The notes beneath the pieces were generated by a model. That model was not told where the DNA came from. It saw only the letters and a list, made by a program, of their open reading frames with translations, and searched no databases. DNA of 64,000 nucleotides. Source: [Leptolyngbya] sp. PCC 7376. GTDB taxonomy: Bacteria; Cyanobacteriota; Cyanobacteriia; Cyanobacteriales; MRBY01. Position numbers and translations under genes: made by a program. This document shows positions 26,654 through 36,242 of this stretch, piece after piece (within the stretch, counting starts at the first letter, position 1; each line of letters begins with the position of its first letter). The stretch is from the NCBI RefSeq assembly GCF_000316605.1, contig NC_019683.1, forward strand, positions 3,952,036-4,016,035, in the 5' to 3' direction.

Positions 26654-28069
26654 ATGGCAAATCTAGAACAAGTTAATTTGCTAACTACTGGTGGTGTGAA
26701 GCAGTGGAATAAATGGCGTGAGGACAATCCAAATATAGAAATCAATTTTAGTCATGCAAATCTGCAAAATACTAACCTCGATTTCGTCAATCTCAAAAAT
26801 GCTCAACTCGATTCCACGAACCTGGAAAATTCCCAGCTTTATAACGCAAGCCTTAAGGCCGCTAACCTAGAAAATGCCAATCTCAAAAATGTAGAACTTG
26901 ACTCCAGTAACCTCACATCTGCCAATCTCAAAAATGCAATCCTAACTTTTACCGAACTCGAATATGCCAACCTCAACAACGCAGAACTCGTTGCTGCCAA
27001 CTTAAAAAATGCGAACCTTACTTCCGCTGAACTCGAATATGCGAACCTTAACAACAGTAATCTCAACTTTGCCAACCTTGAAAATGCCAAATTTTACAAC
27101 GCAGACCTTTCAAACGGACTCCTTAGAGTAGTAACTGCGATAGGAACATCTTTTAAAAATGCGACGTTAACTGGGGCTTGCATCGAAGATTGGCATATCA
27201 ACAACAAAACTAATTTTGAAGATGTGATTTGTGATTATGTCTATTTAAAATGGGATTACGAAAACAATAAACCCACCGAACGTCGCCCTGCCGATCCCAG
27301 TCGCAATTTTGAGCCAGGCGAATTCACGAAAGTTTTTCAGATCGCTCACGAAACAGTTGATTTATTTTTTCGTGAAGGCATTGATTGGCAAGCATTTTTA
27401 AGCTCTTATCAAAATGTCCAGCTCGAAAGTGATCATGGTGAACTAGATATTCGCGCTATCGAAAAATCACCAGATGGCTCCTTTGTTATTCGTGTCGATG
27501 TCCCAGAAAGCACAAACAAAGCAGATCTCGAAGCCGAATTTTATGAACGTTATGAAGGCGAACTAAAACGACTCGAAGGCGTTTATCAACGGAAACTCCA
27601 AGCCAAAGATCGCGAGATTGAGAGTTACCGCCGAGAGAGCGCAAACATGACCGAAATCGCTAAACTTTTAGCAAATAGACCCATCACCGTTGAGGCAAAA
27701 GCAGTGGCAGGCGACAACATCAAACAATCCGGCAACTTTGGCATTGGTCATATGAGTGGCGGCGAAATTCAGAGTGGCGCGAAAGTCGCTGGCGTATATA
27801 ACGAAGCCACCGAACAAAATCTTGCCCAGGCAGCCGCAGACATTAAAGCGTTGATCGACCAACTTGAAGGCGATTACGAATCGACACCAATGGGCAACAT
27901 GCAGATGGGCACAGAAATCGTGAGCCGCATTAGCCAAAACCCCACCCTAAAAAGCCGCGTTATTAATGCTATCAAAGAAGCCTCTGTCGCCGCATTCGAG
28001 GAAGCCATTTCCCATCCCGTCGCCTCGATTGTCATTGCCGGAACAAAAGGATTTATCGAAGCAGAATGA
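26654..28069 (+). CDS. pentapeptide-repeat protein with coiled coil and glycine-rich C-terminal region
   Basis: 471 residues. Residues 30-160 are pentapeptide repeats of the A(N/D)LxN type (NLKNAQLDSTNLENSQ and so on), which fold as a right-handed quadrilateral beta-helix. A short segment with DFEDVICDYVYL-like features follows, then about 110 residues of mixed alpha/beta (FREGIDWQAFLSSYQ). A charged coiled coil covers about residues 295-340. The last 130 residues begin VAGDNIKQSGNFGIGHMSGG and end in helices. No enzyme motif is visible. The C-terminal part is probably a separate interaction domain. Cytoplasmic, with no signal peptide. Confidence 0.75.
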   Translation: MANLEQVNLLTTGGVKQWNKWREDNPNIEINFSHANLQNTNLDFVNLKNAQLDSTNLENSQLYNASLKAANLENANLKNVELDSSNLTSANLKNAILTFTELEYANLNNAELVAANLKNANLTSAELEYANLNNSNLNFANLENAKFYNADLSNGLLRVVTAIGTSFKNATLTGACIEDWHINNKTNFEDVICDYVYLKWDYENNKPTERRPADPSRNFEPGEFTKVFQIAHETVDLFFREGIDWQAFLSSYQNVQLESDHGELDIRAIEKSPDGSFVIRVDVPESTNKADLEAEFYERYEGELKRLEGVYQRKLQAKDREIESYRRESANMTEIAKLLANRPITVEAKAVAGDNIKQSGNFGIGHMSGGEIQSGAKVAGVYNEATEQNLAQAAADIKALIDQLEGDYESTPMGNMQMGTEIVSRISQNPTLKSRVINAIKEASVAAFEEAISHPVASIVIAGTKGFIEAE

Positions 28070-28115
28070 AGTCAGCGCCATTAATTGGCTGGTGGTGAAA
28101 GCCATGTTTAAAACA
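28070..28115 (+). pseudogene. possible C-terminal relic of an FkbM methyltransferase
   Basis: Immediately after the pentapeptide gene, the plus strand encodes SAINWLVVKAMFKT, resembling GVINWLVGKAVSK at the end of the FkbM gene at 25691, also at nucleotide level over about 40 bases. Both are followed by C-rich repeat sequence. Short, so uncertain. Confidence 0.25.
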
Positions 28116-28207
28116 GGATCCCCCCTAGCCCCCTTACAAAAGCAGGGCTGTTTCATTCTAAAGAAGAAGTAAGAGAATGAGAGTAAAGAAGAAGTTGGTG
28201 ACAAAAA

Positions 28208-28298
28208 ATGGGCGAAAGTTTGCTGGAGGCATTGAATCGTATTGAAGACCCAAGAGAAGCATCAGGACGAAGACACTCACTGCCTCTAATCTTGTTAA
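28208..28298 (+). pseudogene. ISAs1-family transposase N-terminal stub
   Basis: From the ATG at 28208 the frame reads MGESLLEALNRIEDPREASG then RRHSLPLILLIN, the typical start of ISAs1 (H-repeat) transposases. It is cut at about 28298 by the intact IS982. I did not find the rest on the far side. Confidence 0.65.
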
Positions 28299-29266
28299 TT
28301 AACGTGAGTTCTGGATAAGGAAAGAAAAGGAGAAAGCCCATATCGTGGAAGTTGTAACGAATCCACGGCTTTCTCCCATGTCCAGTCTAGAGGCTCTGTT
28401 TTGCCATGTTAATGATTTCTGCCAAGTCTTTGAACCCTTATGGCATCAAGCGTTACTCAGCTCTGGCAAAAAATACCGTCGCCGTCAGAGAAGCCTCAGT
28501 CTGAGTGAGGTGATGACTATTCTCATTGCTTTCCATCAATCTCACTATCGAAATTTCAAGCATTTCTATCTCATCAAGGTGAAATGCGATTGGCAACAAG
28601 AGTTTCCTCTAGCTGTGAGCTATCAACGCTTTGTGACATGGATACCTTCGAGCTTGATTCCTCTCTGTACATATCTGCGACGATGCTTCGGACAATGCAC
28701 TGGTATTAGCTTCATTGATGCCACCAGCATCAAGGTTTGCCATAATCGCCGTATCTCTCAACACCGTGTTTTTGAAGGTTGCGCGGCAAGGGGCAAGACT
28801 TCGGTGGGATGGTTCTTCGGCTTCAAACTACACCTGGTCATCAATGAGCGAGGAGAATTACTCAACGTCCAAGTGACGCCCGGAAATACCGATGACCGCC
28901 AACCTGTAGTGGAGTTATGGCAAGACTTATGGGGTAAAGTCTTTGCCGATAAAGGCTATGTCTCACAATCTTTAGCCCAGCATCTTCAAGAGGAACATGA
29001 GGTGACCCTAATGGCTAAACCTCGTCGAAATATGAAGCATCATTTGATGGTTTATCAAGATAAACTTTTTGCTCGTAAGCGGGCTTTGATTGAGACAGTT
29101 ATTGACCAACTGAAGAACATCTCACAGATTGAACATTCCCGACATCGCAGTCCCACAAACTTTTGTGTGAACTTGCTGTGTGGGCTGATTGCTTACTGCC
29201 ATCAACCCAAAAAACCTTCTTTACAGCTTGATTAGACCTATCATTCCTTATCCAGAACTCACGTTA
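28299..29266 (+). mobile_element. intact IS982-family insertion sequence
   Basis: A 968-bp unit. The inverted ends match perfectly over 24 bases beginning TTAACGTGAGTTCTGGATAA at 28299, although the outer TTA may be host sequence. It carries one full transposase gene. Other pieces of the same family lie at 4839, 22719 and 38275. It landed in an ISAs1 remnant. Confidence 0.9.
28345..29235 (+). CDS. IS982-family transposase
   Basis: 296 residues, uninterrupted, of the normal family length. The DDE-type catalytic region is visible as [40 protein letters not shown] and the Glu-containing helix [14 protein letters not shown]. The N-terminal SLSEVMTILIAFHQSHYRNF is the conserved IS982 start. It is the only complete IS982 copy in the window and so the likely source of activity for the partial copies and for the MITE-like unit at 4518. 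Confidence 0.9.
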   Translation: MEVVTNPRLSPMSSLEALFCHVNDFCQVFEPLWHQALLSSGKKYRRRQRSLSLSEVMTILIAFHQSHYRNFKHFYLIKVKCDWQQEFPLAVSYQRFVTWIPSSLIPLCTYLRRCFGQCTGISFIDATSIKVCHNRRISQHRVFEGCAARGKTSVGWFFGFKLHLVINERGELLNVQVTPGNTDDRQPVVELWQDLWGKVFADKGYVSQSLAQHLQEEHEVTLMAKPRRNMKHHLMVYQDKLFARKRALIETVIDQLKNISQIEHSRHRSPTNFCVNLLCGLIAYCHQPKKPSLQLD

Positions 29267-29321
29267 AATACAACACTACATAAACATGATCTCTGGCATC
29301 ATGAATGGCGATCGCCTCTTT

Positions 29322-29927
29322 TTAGCGACTGAGACCATATGCCCAATGCATAAAAAAGATTGAAATCGCGAGTAACAAACCGATAATGCCCCACTTCCAC
29401 CAAGTTGTTTTTTGTGATCTAATAAGCACCAAAGATATACTCAAAGGCAGTAGCACACCTATTTCAATACCTAAGTTGTAATAGAAAAAATAGTTACTGA
29501 GACTTGGTTTACCAGCACTTGGCAGTAATCCAAAAGGTAATTTGAAGACTCTTTTATCCAGTGGCCATGCGAGCGGAATGGCAGTGACACCGACTAATAA
29601 ATCTAGACAAAGATGGGAAAAACTGGCGAGGCAAAGCGGCAGAGCTGCTGCGAGTAATTCTTTGCGGTCAAGACGAGCAATCTTTAAGACAATCAGCGTA
29701 AGACTCGGTAGAAGACTGACATAAAAAATTGAATGGGTAATCCTTATTCCTGAATTTGCACTGGGATGGAAAAAAGGCACAACATAATCGAAGTCTGGGG
29801 TGATCGCCACCACAATGAGCCAGCTAAGCCAAAAGATTTTGCCGTAGGTCGTTTTTATAAATGATGGCGATTTACCAAGAATTCCAACTGTCATTCCAGC
29901 TAAACCATGACCGACAAATGAAGACAT
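29322..29927 (-). CDS. YdjM/DUF457-type membrane-bound putative metal-dependent hydrolase
   Basis: 201 residues with about five membrane helices. Family features are the early histidine (SSFVGHGLAG), TPDFDYVVPFFH, RITHSIFYV and SHLCLDLLVG, whose His and Asp residues could bind a metal near the membrane. The family is annotated as membrane-bound metal-dependent hydrolase by similarity, without a known substrate. It is on the minus strand with the next small membrane protein (49-base gap) and the efflux operon, but there is no evidence of a shared role. Confidence 0.7.
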   Translation of the reverse strand: MSSFVGHGLAGMTVGILGKSPSFIKTTYGKIFWLSWLIVVAITPDFDYVVPFFHPSANSGIRITHSIFYVSLLPSLTLIVLKIARLDRKELLAAALPLCLASFSHLCLDLLVGVTAIPLAWPLDKRVFKLPFGLLPSAGKPSLSNYFFYYNLGIEIGVLLPLSISLVLIRSQKTTWWKWGIIGLLLAISIFFMHWAYGLSR

Positions 29928-29975
29928 TTAGATAATTAATTACCTTAATGGAAGTGTCTTATATTTTTTGAGGCT

Positions 29976-30380
29976 TTATTGATTTAATTCTTTGGTTTTA
30001 TCAGCATTATTCTCGGTCGAAGATGCTCCTTGTAATACAAAAGTGGCGTGTAAAGCCCGGATTGACGAGTAAAAAATAATGAATGATAAAACTATATTTG
30101 TGCCACCTTCACTTATACCTAGGGCATTTAGACAAGTTGAGATAACTGAAATGACACTGAGGAGCAAGAGCAGTATTGCGACAATTCTTGATTTAGTCGT
30201 TAAAAGAAGTCCTGCTAATACAGCATAAATAATTCCATCTAGTACTGCGATCGGAGAAATGAAAAATCCTAATATTGCTTGTAAACCCGCGATAAAAAAG
30301 AAGACATAGGAGATATCCTTAATGACTTTAATAGCTTCGCTACGATTTTCGATTGGTTTGAATAATTGATTGTTTTTCAT
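29976..30380 (-). CDS. small four-helix membrane protein
   Basis: 134 residues with about four hydrophobic helices (DISYVFFFIAGLQAILGFF, VLDGIIYAVLAGLLLTT, IVAILLLLLSVISVI, NIVLSFIIFYSSIRAL). The N-terminus is soluble and charged, and the C-terminal 20 residues are polar (STENNADKTKELNQ). I do not recognise a family. It lies 48 bases downstream of the RND pump gene on the same strand and could be read from the same transcript. Confidence 0.55.
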   Translation of the reverse strand: MKNNQLFKPIENRSEAIKVIKDISYVFFFIAGLQAILGFFISPIAVLDGIIYAVLAGLLLTTKSRIVAILLLLLSVISVISTCLNALGISEGGTNIVLSFIIFYSSIRALHATFVLQGASSTENNADKTKELNQ

Positions 30381-30428
30381 GTTGTTATTTCATCATTTTT
30401 GATGATTTTCAAAAGTTAGCGATCGCCG

Positions 30429-33400
30429 CTAGGTTTTGCTGGGTGTAAGCACCCAATAGAGACAAGGAACAACAAGTAAAGCAATTAAGGTTGAAGCGAC
30501 TAATCCAAAGCCAATCGCACTCGCTAGTGGAAACCAAATCGGATCGCTTAGTGCCAATGGAATTACACCAACAATAGTCGTGATACTGGTGGTTAAAATT
30601 GGTCGCAATCGATCTGAAGCTCCTCTTGCCGCAGCATCACGAACTTTCATCCCAGATTCGCGGTGAGTGTTCATGGTTTCGACCATAACGATCGCATCAT
30701 TCACCACGATTCCGATTAAAGCGATAATGCCGATAACGGCAGGGAAAGACATAGGAATTTGGAAAACGAAAAAGCCTGTAAATGTCCCAATCAAAGCAAA
30801 AGGAATCGCCAGCATAATGATCAGCGGCTGAGTGAAGGAACTGAACTGAATGACTAATACTGAAAAAATTAGAAATAGCGCTAAAATACCCATCTGTCCC
30901 GCAGAGGAAAAAGTTTCGCCTTGGGTCTCTAGTTCGCCTGCAAATTTGTAGTCATAGCCTTGTCCCCAAGTCTTTTTCATCTCAGTCATTGCGGGTTCGA
31001 GCTCTGCGACAATTTCCCCAACAGTGCGGCCACTATTTTTTGCGAGGACGGTTACTGTGCGTTGGGCATCTTTGTGGGTAATTGATAATGGCGCATTACC
31101 AAATTCTGGATCGAGCACTTGAATTCCGGCGATCGTTTCGCCACTGCCGACTAGCAATGGCAAACTCAATAATTCATCGCGACGAGTTGGGCCACCAACG
31201 CTACCATTGCGGGATGCCCATTGGGTACTGAGACGAATTTCGAGATCTTCTTGGCCGCCACCCAGTGAAAAGTTTCCGATGTCGTTATCTGTCATTAAAT
31301 AACGGCCTTGGGTTGCTAAATCGTTGTCCGATAAATCATAGAAATTTAGAGCTTCACGGCGGGGTCGTAATTTGATGTCTGGTCGTAATGCACCCAAGTC
31401 ATCCCGCACGTCGATTGCTCCCGGAATTTGGCGTAGGGCAAGTTGCACTTCCCCAGAGATTTGTCGTAACCGATTCATATCGGTACCAATTAGCTCAATC
31501 TCGATGGGATCGCCAGCTTCACCCGTGGGTTGACCGTTCACAACTAATGAAGCACCGGGATATTTCCGAATTAACTCATTCAGTTCTGTGCGGAGGTCAT
31601 CGACATATTCAAAGGATGGTTTAGCGCGATCATCTTCTGGGGTGAAAATCGCGGAAAATCCGACTAAATAGTTGCCATTATTAGGTTTGATGCCGCTTTC
31701 TTGGATGAGGCTACTCCGTTGACCGACCAGTTTAATGACGCTTTCGAGGTAATCTTTTTCCCGCAGCAATTCACCTACTTCATCCGCTGCAATTTGAGAG
31801 CTTTCGATGGTGGTGGTGGGTGGCATCTCAATATTGATACTGAGTTTACGGCCATCTCCTTCGGGGAATAATGTGCCTGGTACTGTGCCGACCAAAATTG
31901 TCGCCACCATGAACAAGGCGATCGCCCCACAAATCCAGAGTTTGGCAGTGAGTTTATTACGGATAGTGGTGGCTAGACTCCAATCACGAAATTTATCTGA
32001 GGCTACTTCCGTCAGGCGATCAACAAAATTTTTCTCGCCAGTCGCTTTGATATTTCCAAGGAGATAGCGCGAGAGAGGAATCGCAACGAACAGAGCAATA
32101 ATGTAGCTCAAAACCAAACAGATAATGGCGCTAATTGGAATAAGCCGGATAAATTTGCCCATGGTGCCACCGATCGCCATCAGAGGTGCTAGGGCAAGAA
32201 TGGTAGTCAGCTGGCCGACAAATGCTGGCACAGCATAAGTTTTGACGGTTTTGAGAGCTGATTGACCGAAATTTAATCCTTCAACGAAAATCCCTTCATG
32301 CATTCCCTCCATCATCAAAATAAAGACGTCTACCAACAATCCGAGCGAGAGGATCATCCCTACCTGAACCATCGTATTGAGCGTATAACCTAATAAAAAT
32401 AGAACAGCAAGAGCACCCATAAACGTGATAGGAATTGCCAATCCTGCCACAATCGCTTCACGCCAAGTTAGGGCGAAAAAGAGTACGACAAAAACACCGA
32501 GAACCCCTTGCCAAGCATTCGTAAAAACATTGTTTAGCTCATCATTAATGACATCCGCGTCGGTACTAATGACCCGATATTCCATGCCATAGGGCCAAAT
32601 GTTGGGATTTTGTTTGACGGTTTCAATGGCGGCTAATGAATCATTGATGACTTTGATGGTGTCTGATCCTGGCACTTTCACAAGATCAACATTAATAACG
32701 GTTTGGAATTCGCTCTGTTCGGCACTGAGATATGCTCGGTTTCTTTCCCGCTCTAAATCCCGTTTAACCTCTGCCACTTCCTGAAGCCGCACAACCCGTC
32801 CCCCAAGTTCGCCATCTAAACGGGTAATGGGCAGATTTTTTAGATCATCAAGGCTGCGAAACCGCCCGTAGTACCGGAGCTGTGTGCCAATTTCATCACT
32901 TTCGATCTGATCCCAAGGTAAGTCACGATTACTCTGTTGAATGGCATCGGCGACTTGGGTGGCGGAGATACTAACGCTGCTGAGTCGCGACGGAATAAGC
33001 TGCACATGCACGACTTCCTCGCGGTTGCCACTGAGATCCACTTTGCGGACATTGGGGACTGTCTCTAGGATTTCTTCGATTTCTTCGGCGGCACTACTCA
33101 ATAAAGCCAGGTCAATATCGCCATACAGTCCAAGGGTGAGGACTGGTGTGTCTTGGCTAGAAATTTGCTCAACTTTTGGTTCCTCGGCATCATCAGCAAT
33201 TTCGGGTTTCGCTTCGTCTACTTCTGCCCGCACCAATGCAATGGATTCGGCAATAGGGGCTTCCGCTTCAAATTCCACCTGAATTAATGACGAACCATCA
33301 AAGGATGCACTACTAAGATCTTTTAATCCTTTGAGGGACTTTAACTCCTTCTCAATCTTGTCGGTAACCTGATTCTCAATGGTTTCTGGATCTGCGCCAC

Positions 33401-33629
33401 CCCAATTGGTCTGCACTGTGGCGATCGCAATATTAATATCAGGGTCACCTTCTTTTACCATCGTTGAGGCAGCCATATAACCGCCCACGATAAGCAGCAA
33501 CATTAGTAAAATGCCAAAGACTGTTTTTAAGAAGAAAAATTTGGCGATCGCCGACGCATTCTCCTCATCGGGAATGTCATGGTTCACATGGATTTGCTCT
33601 AGCTCTGGATTGGGCTTGGTATTCGTCAT
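30429..33629 (-). CDS. RND-family efflux pump, inner-membrane transporter (AcrB/HAE type)
   Basis: 1066 residues, the normal size. The cytoplasmic N-terminus is followed by TM1 (residues 35-52), a periplasmic porter domain with the duplicated half, and 12 membrane helices in total. TM4 keeps a proton-relay aspartate (SLGLLVDVFILMMEG) though the usual second acidic residue is absent. TM10 reads IGIVVNDAIVMVE, without the lysine of AcrB. So proton coupling residues differ from the AcrB pattern, as in many non-AcrB RND proteins; substrate class cannot be read from this. The adaptor gene lies 62 bases upstream on the same strand, forming an operon. There is no TolC-like gene in the window; a chromosomal TolC elsewhere is expected. 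Confidence 0.9.
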   Translation of the reverse strand: MTNTKPNPELEQIHVNHDIPDEENASAIAKFFFLKTVFGILLMLLLIVGGYMAASTMVKEGDPDINIAIATVQTNWGGADPETIENQVTDKIEKELKSLKGLKDLSSASFDGSSLIQVEFEAEAPIAESIALVRAEVDEAKPEIADDAEEPKVEQISSQDTPVLTLGLYGDIDLALLSSAAEEIEEILETVPNVRKVDLSGNREEVVHVQLIPSRLSSVSISATQVADAIQQSNRDLPWDQIESDEIGTQLRYYGRFRSLDDLKNLPITRLDGELGGRVVRLQEVAEVKRDLERERNRAYLSAEQSEFQTVINVDLVKVPGSDTIKVINDSLAAIETVKQNPNIWPYGMEYRVISTDADVINDELNNVFTNAWQGVLGVFVVLFFALTWREAIVAGLAIPITFMGALAVLFLLGYTLNTMVQVGMILSLGLLVDVFILMMEGMHEGIFVEGLNFGQSALKTVKTYAVPAFVGQLTTILALAPLMAIGGTMGKFIRLIPISAIICLVLSYIIALFVAIPLSRYLLGNIKATGEKNFVDRLTEVASDKFRDWSLATTIRNKLTAKLWICGAIALFMVATILVGTVPGTLFPEGDGRKLSINIEMPPTTTIESSQIAADEVGELLREKDYLESVIKLVGQRSSLIQESGIKPNNGNYLVGFSAIFTPEDDRAKPSFEYVDDLRTELNELIRKYPGASLVVNGQPTGEAGDPIEIELIGTDMNRLRQISGEVQLALRQIPGAIDVRDDLGALRPDIKLRPRREALNFYDLSDNDLATQGRYLMTDNDIGNFSLGGGQEDLEIRLSTQWASRNGSVGGPTRRDELLSLPLLVGSGETIAGIQVLDPEFGNAPLSITHKDAQRTVTVLAKNSGRTVGEIVAELEPAMTEMKKTWGQGYDYKFAGELETQGETFSSAGQMGILALFLIFSVLVIQFSSFTQPLIIMLAIPFALIGTFTGFFVFQIPMSFPAVIGIIALIGIVVNDAIVMVETMNTHRESGMKVRDAAARGASDRLRPILTTSITTIVGVIPLALSDPIWFPLASAIGFGLVASTLIALLVVPCLYWVLTPSKT

Positions 33630-33691
33630 GGTCTAAAAGCCAGATTGTTTGAAGCGAGTATTTTTACTGACATAAATGAACGGGTAAGTTT

Positions 33692-35176
33692 CTAGAAATC
33701 AGATAACACTTCCACTGGTGCGCCATTGACTAGGCGGTTTTGGCCTTCGACGACCAAAAGCTCTCCAGGTCGAACACCTTTGATAATTTCCCGTTTCGAC
33801 AACCCTTCGATTCCTGGCTGAATCTGTCGCTGTTCAACTGTGTTATCCGACTCATTCACCACAAAAACATAGGGGCGGCGATCGCGGAAAATAAAAGCAC
33901 TAAAAGGGGCAACGGCAGCAGAAGGTTTCGTTTCAGTGGCGATCCATGCAGACACTGATTGACCGTCCTGAAGCGTTGCACCGCCTGACTCGATGCGGAT
34001 GGTAACTCGAATAGACCGTTCGCCGGGCGATACAGAGGGACTCACCGAAAATACTCTGCCTCGGGCACTGGCTAAGGTATTTAAGTCCTGACCAGTAAAA
34101 TTATTAGCATTTACTTGACTGCGATCGCCATCCAAGATGATTAAAGCCTGTTGACCGGGTTGAACTTCCTCACCTTGGTAAGCAGGCAACTCCACATTCA
34201 CTTCAAATTGGGTGGGGTCGATCATAATAATCGGGAGCCGTTCGACAATCGTGTCATAGTCGCCGCCCGCATTAATAATCTGTGGTGTCCAGTAATCTCC
34301 TTGCCGAATATTGAGCCGCGCAATTACACCATCAAACGGTGCAATAAGTTGGGTATCTTCACTATTAATGGTGCTTTGGCTAAGCCTTGCATCAGCAGAA
34401 CGAATTCCGGCCTCGGCTGTGTCTACTTGAGTTCTGGCAGCAGCGACCTGTGCTTCTGTGGACTCGACTGCGGCGATCGCCGCTTTTGTTGAGGCTCTGG
34501 CATTTTTGAGGTCGGTAACGCGCACATCCACTGCCCGTTCCTCAATTGCTCCCTCTTCTAACAAATCTTCGTAGCGTTTTAGATCTGTCTCGGCAAATTC
34601 CTCATTCGTTTTTGCTCGCTCCAAATCCGCTTTCACTTGAACCAGAGAGGCTTCGGCTTGTTTTAAACTGGCGATCGCATTCTGAACTTGGTTATTTGCT
34701 TCAATTTTTCCGGTGGTCGCAACGGTAATGTCTGCGTCATATTTACGGCGATCAACCTGCGCTAATAATTCACCCTGTCGCACAAAATCCCCTTCTCGCA
34801 AATCCCGGCCACCGACTTGTCTGAGATAATTGATCGTGCCTTCCGCCTGAAACGTTAAATGCTTTTTCACGAGGGCACTGACATAGCCATCCCCAAATGT
34901 CCAAGAACGAATCGCTTCATTTTTGACTGGGATCGTTTTAACTGTGATCCGTGCCTGCTCTGTCGTTGCTTCCTGTGAAGTTGTCTCAGATTTCGGTGAG
35001 GCGATCGCCCAGATTATCCCAATTCCCAGCACAACTCCCGCAGCCCCTAGCACCCAAACCTTCCAACTCAGATCAAAAGGAAATCTAGGAGACGGAGGCG
35101 TTGCGACAACAACATCAGTCTCTTGCTCCTCAATAGTAGGTTCCGGCGATAGAGTACTCTGTTGCTCGTTTTCCAT
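33692..35176 (-). CDS. RND efflux periplasmic adaptor (membrane fusion protein)
   Basis: 494 residues. The N-terminal 35 are cytoplasmic and acidic, TM at 38-60 (WKVWVLGAAGVVLGIGIIWAI), then a lipoyl half (GTINYLRQVGGRDLREGDFV), a long alpha-hairpin (about 145-265), the second lipoyl half (LIAPFDGVIARLNIRQGDYW), a beta-barrel and a membrane-proximal domain ending LLVVEGQNRLVNGAPVEV. The protein links the RND pump to an outer-membrane channel. It is first in the minus-strand operon with the pump gene. A single-pass anchor replaces the lipoprotein signal found in many adaptors. Confidence 0.9.
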   Translation of the reverse strand: MENEQQSTLSPEPTIEEQETDVVVATPPSPRFPFDLSWKVWVLGAAGVVLGIGIIWAIASPKSETTSQEATTEQARITVKTIPVKNEAIRSWTFGDGYVSALVKKHLTFQAEGTINYLRQVGGRDLREGDFVRQGELLAQVDRRKYDADITVATTGKIEANNQVQNAIASLKQAEASLVQVKADLERAKTNEEFAETDLKRYEDLLEEGAIEERAVDVRVTDLKNARASTKAAIAAVESTEAQVAAARTQVDTAEAGIRSADARLSQSTINSEDTQLIAPFDGVIARLNIRQGDYWTPQIINAGGDYDTIVERLPIIMIDPTQFEVNVELPAYQGEEVQPGQQALIILDGDRSQVNANNFTGQDLNTLASARGRVFSVSPSVSPGERSIRVTIRIESGGATLQDGQSVSAWIATETKPSAAVAPFSAFIFRDRRPYVFVVNESDNTVEQRQIQPGIEGLSKREIIKGVRPGELLVVEGQNRLVNGAPVEVLSDF

Positions 35177-35365
35177 GGGACTAGTGTGGTGGTAAATGGA
35201 CTAAACAGATCGAGGCAGTAGCGTGGCGATCGCTCATGTCGGATGACTTATCCTCAAATTTAAAAGCTTCTTGTGAAAAATATAACCGTACTGAAATATA
35301 TCGAGAGAATTTTTGACTGGATTAAAGTGATTTTGGGTGTCTTTAAAATTTTTAGGCTGAGTTAG

Positions 35366-36046
35366 TCATGGGCGTCGTGAGATGAGATAGCCTCCCACCA
35401 GAATGGCAATAAAAATACTGGAATACATTTGACCAGCGATCGCCTCTAGATTTGTGAGGACTAAGGCAAGATCTCCTTTGGGGACAATATCGCCATAGCC
35501 CAAAGTCGTGAGGGTCGTAAAGCTAAAGTGCAGTGCCCGCAGAAATGAAGCGTCAGGATTTAAAGGTGGTGAAAAAGCTTCTGGGTTGGCGATCGCCACC
35601 ATGCCATAGAGCAATGCCCAAATAAAACCGAGCAGAAGATAAACGCTAATCCCTCCCTGAACCGTATCTAAAGTGGCTTTCGGATTAGCTACAATATCTC
35701 GCGAAATCCAATAAGCTGAACCTCCTAAATACAACGCAAAACTCCCCTGAACAATGATGCCTAAAATTGGACGCGAAGCGGGAAAAATATCCAGGATAGA
35801 AATGATTTGCAGGCTAAACGCAAATAATGCCAAGCCCATATAGATAGTGAGAAAAAGGCGCGGTAGGTCAATACTTTTAAGGATGGCAACGAGAGTATAG
35901 AGCAGCAGCAGCCCAGGAACGATCTCGCCCGGCCCATTGCGCAGAAAAGGGCTAATCACAAATGTAAATATCAATATCAAAAGTAATTGCCGATATTTTT
36001 CTGCGTGGTTATGAAAGAGTTTGTTTGAGTTCAGTTGAGATTTCAT
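35366..36046 (-). CDS. voltage-independent K+ channel protein (TLGYGD pore)
   Basis: 226 residues, about six hydrophobic segments. The pore loop TTLTTLGYGDIVPKGD carries the K+ selectivity filter, between the last two helices. There is no RCK or nucleotide-binding domain, and S4-like regular arginines are not evident. It contrasts with the channel at 1-1544, whose pore is not of this type. It is upstream of and divergent from the two-helix protein at 36243. Function in K+ flux is inferred from the filter. Confidence 0.8.
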   Translation of the reverse strand: MKSQLNSNKLFHNHAEKYRQLLLILIFTFVISPFLRNGPGEIVPGLLLLYTLVAILKSIDLPRLFLTIYMGLALFAFSLQIISILDIFPASRPILGIIVQGSFALYLGGSAYWISRDIVANPKATLDTVQGGISVYLLLGFIWALLYGMVAIANPEAFSPPLNPDASFLRALHFSFTTLTTLGYGDIVPKGDLALVLTNLEAIAGQMYSSIFIAILVGGYLISRRP

Positions 36047-36242
36047 TCGCTCGATAATCTCTTTTAAAGCAATTGTTTCAACAATAGAAGACTAGCCAAA
36101 GCTTCATCTAATCTTTCTGGTAAAGAAAACAGGGCGATCGCCTCTCGTCTCCAGAAAAGGGATTCTAAGCAGTTTTCGTGAAGAACCAGAAATGTTCTCT
36201 ATTATTTTGGATGAACAGAGAATTTCCAACGAGACGAAGAAA

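Noticed and set aside
29322-30380. DUF457-type and small membrane protein genes as a toxin-antitoxin or defence pair
   Set aside because: Both are membrane proteins of ordinary size without nuclease, antitoxin or nucleotide-sensing motifs.
35366-36046. K+ channel as partner of the RND pump
   Set aside because: The gap of 190 bases and the lack of known functional linkage make this only neighbourhood.
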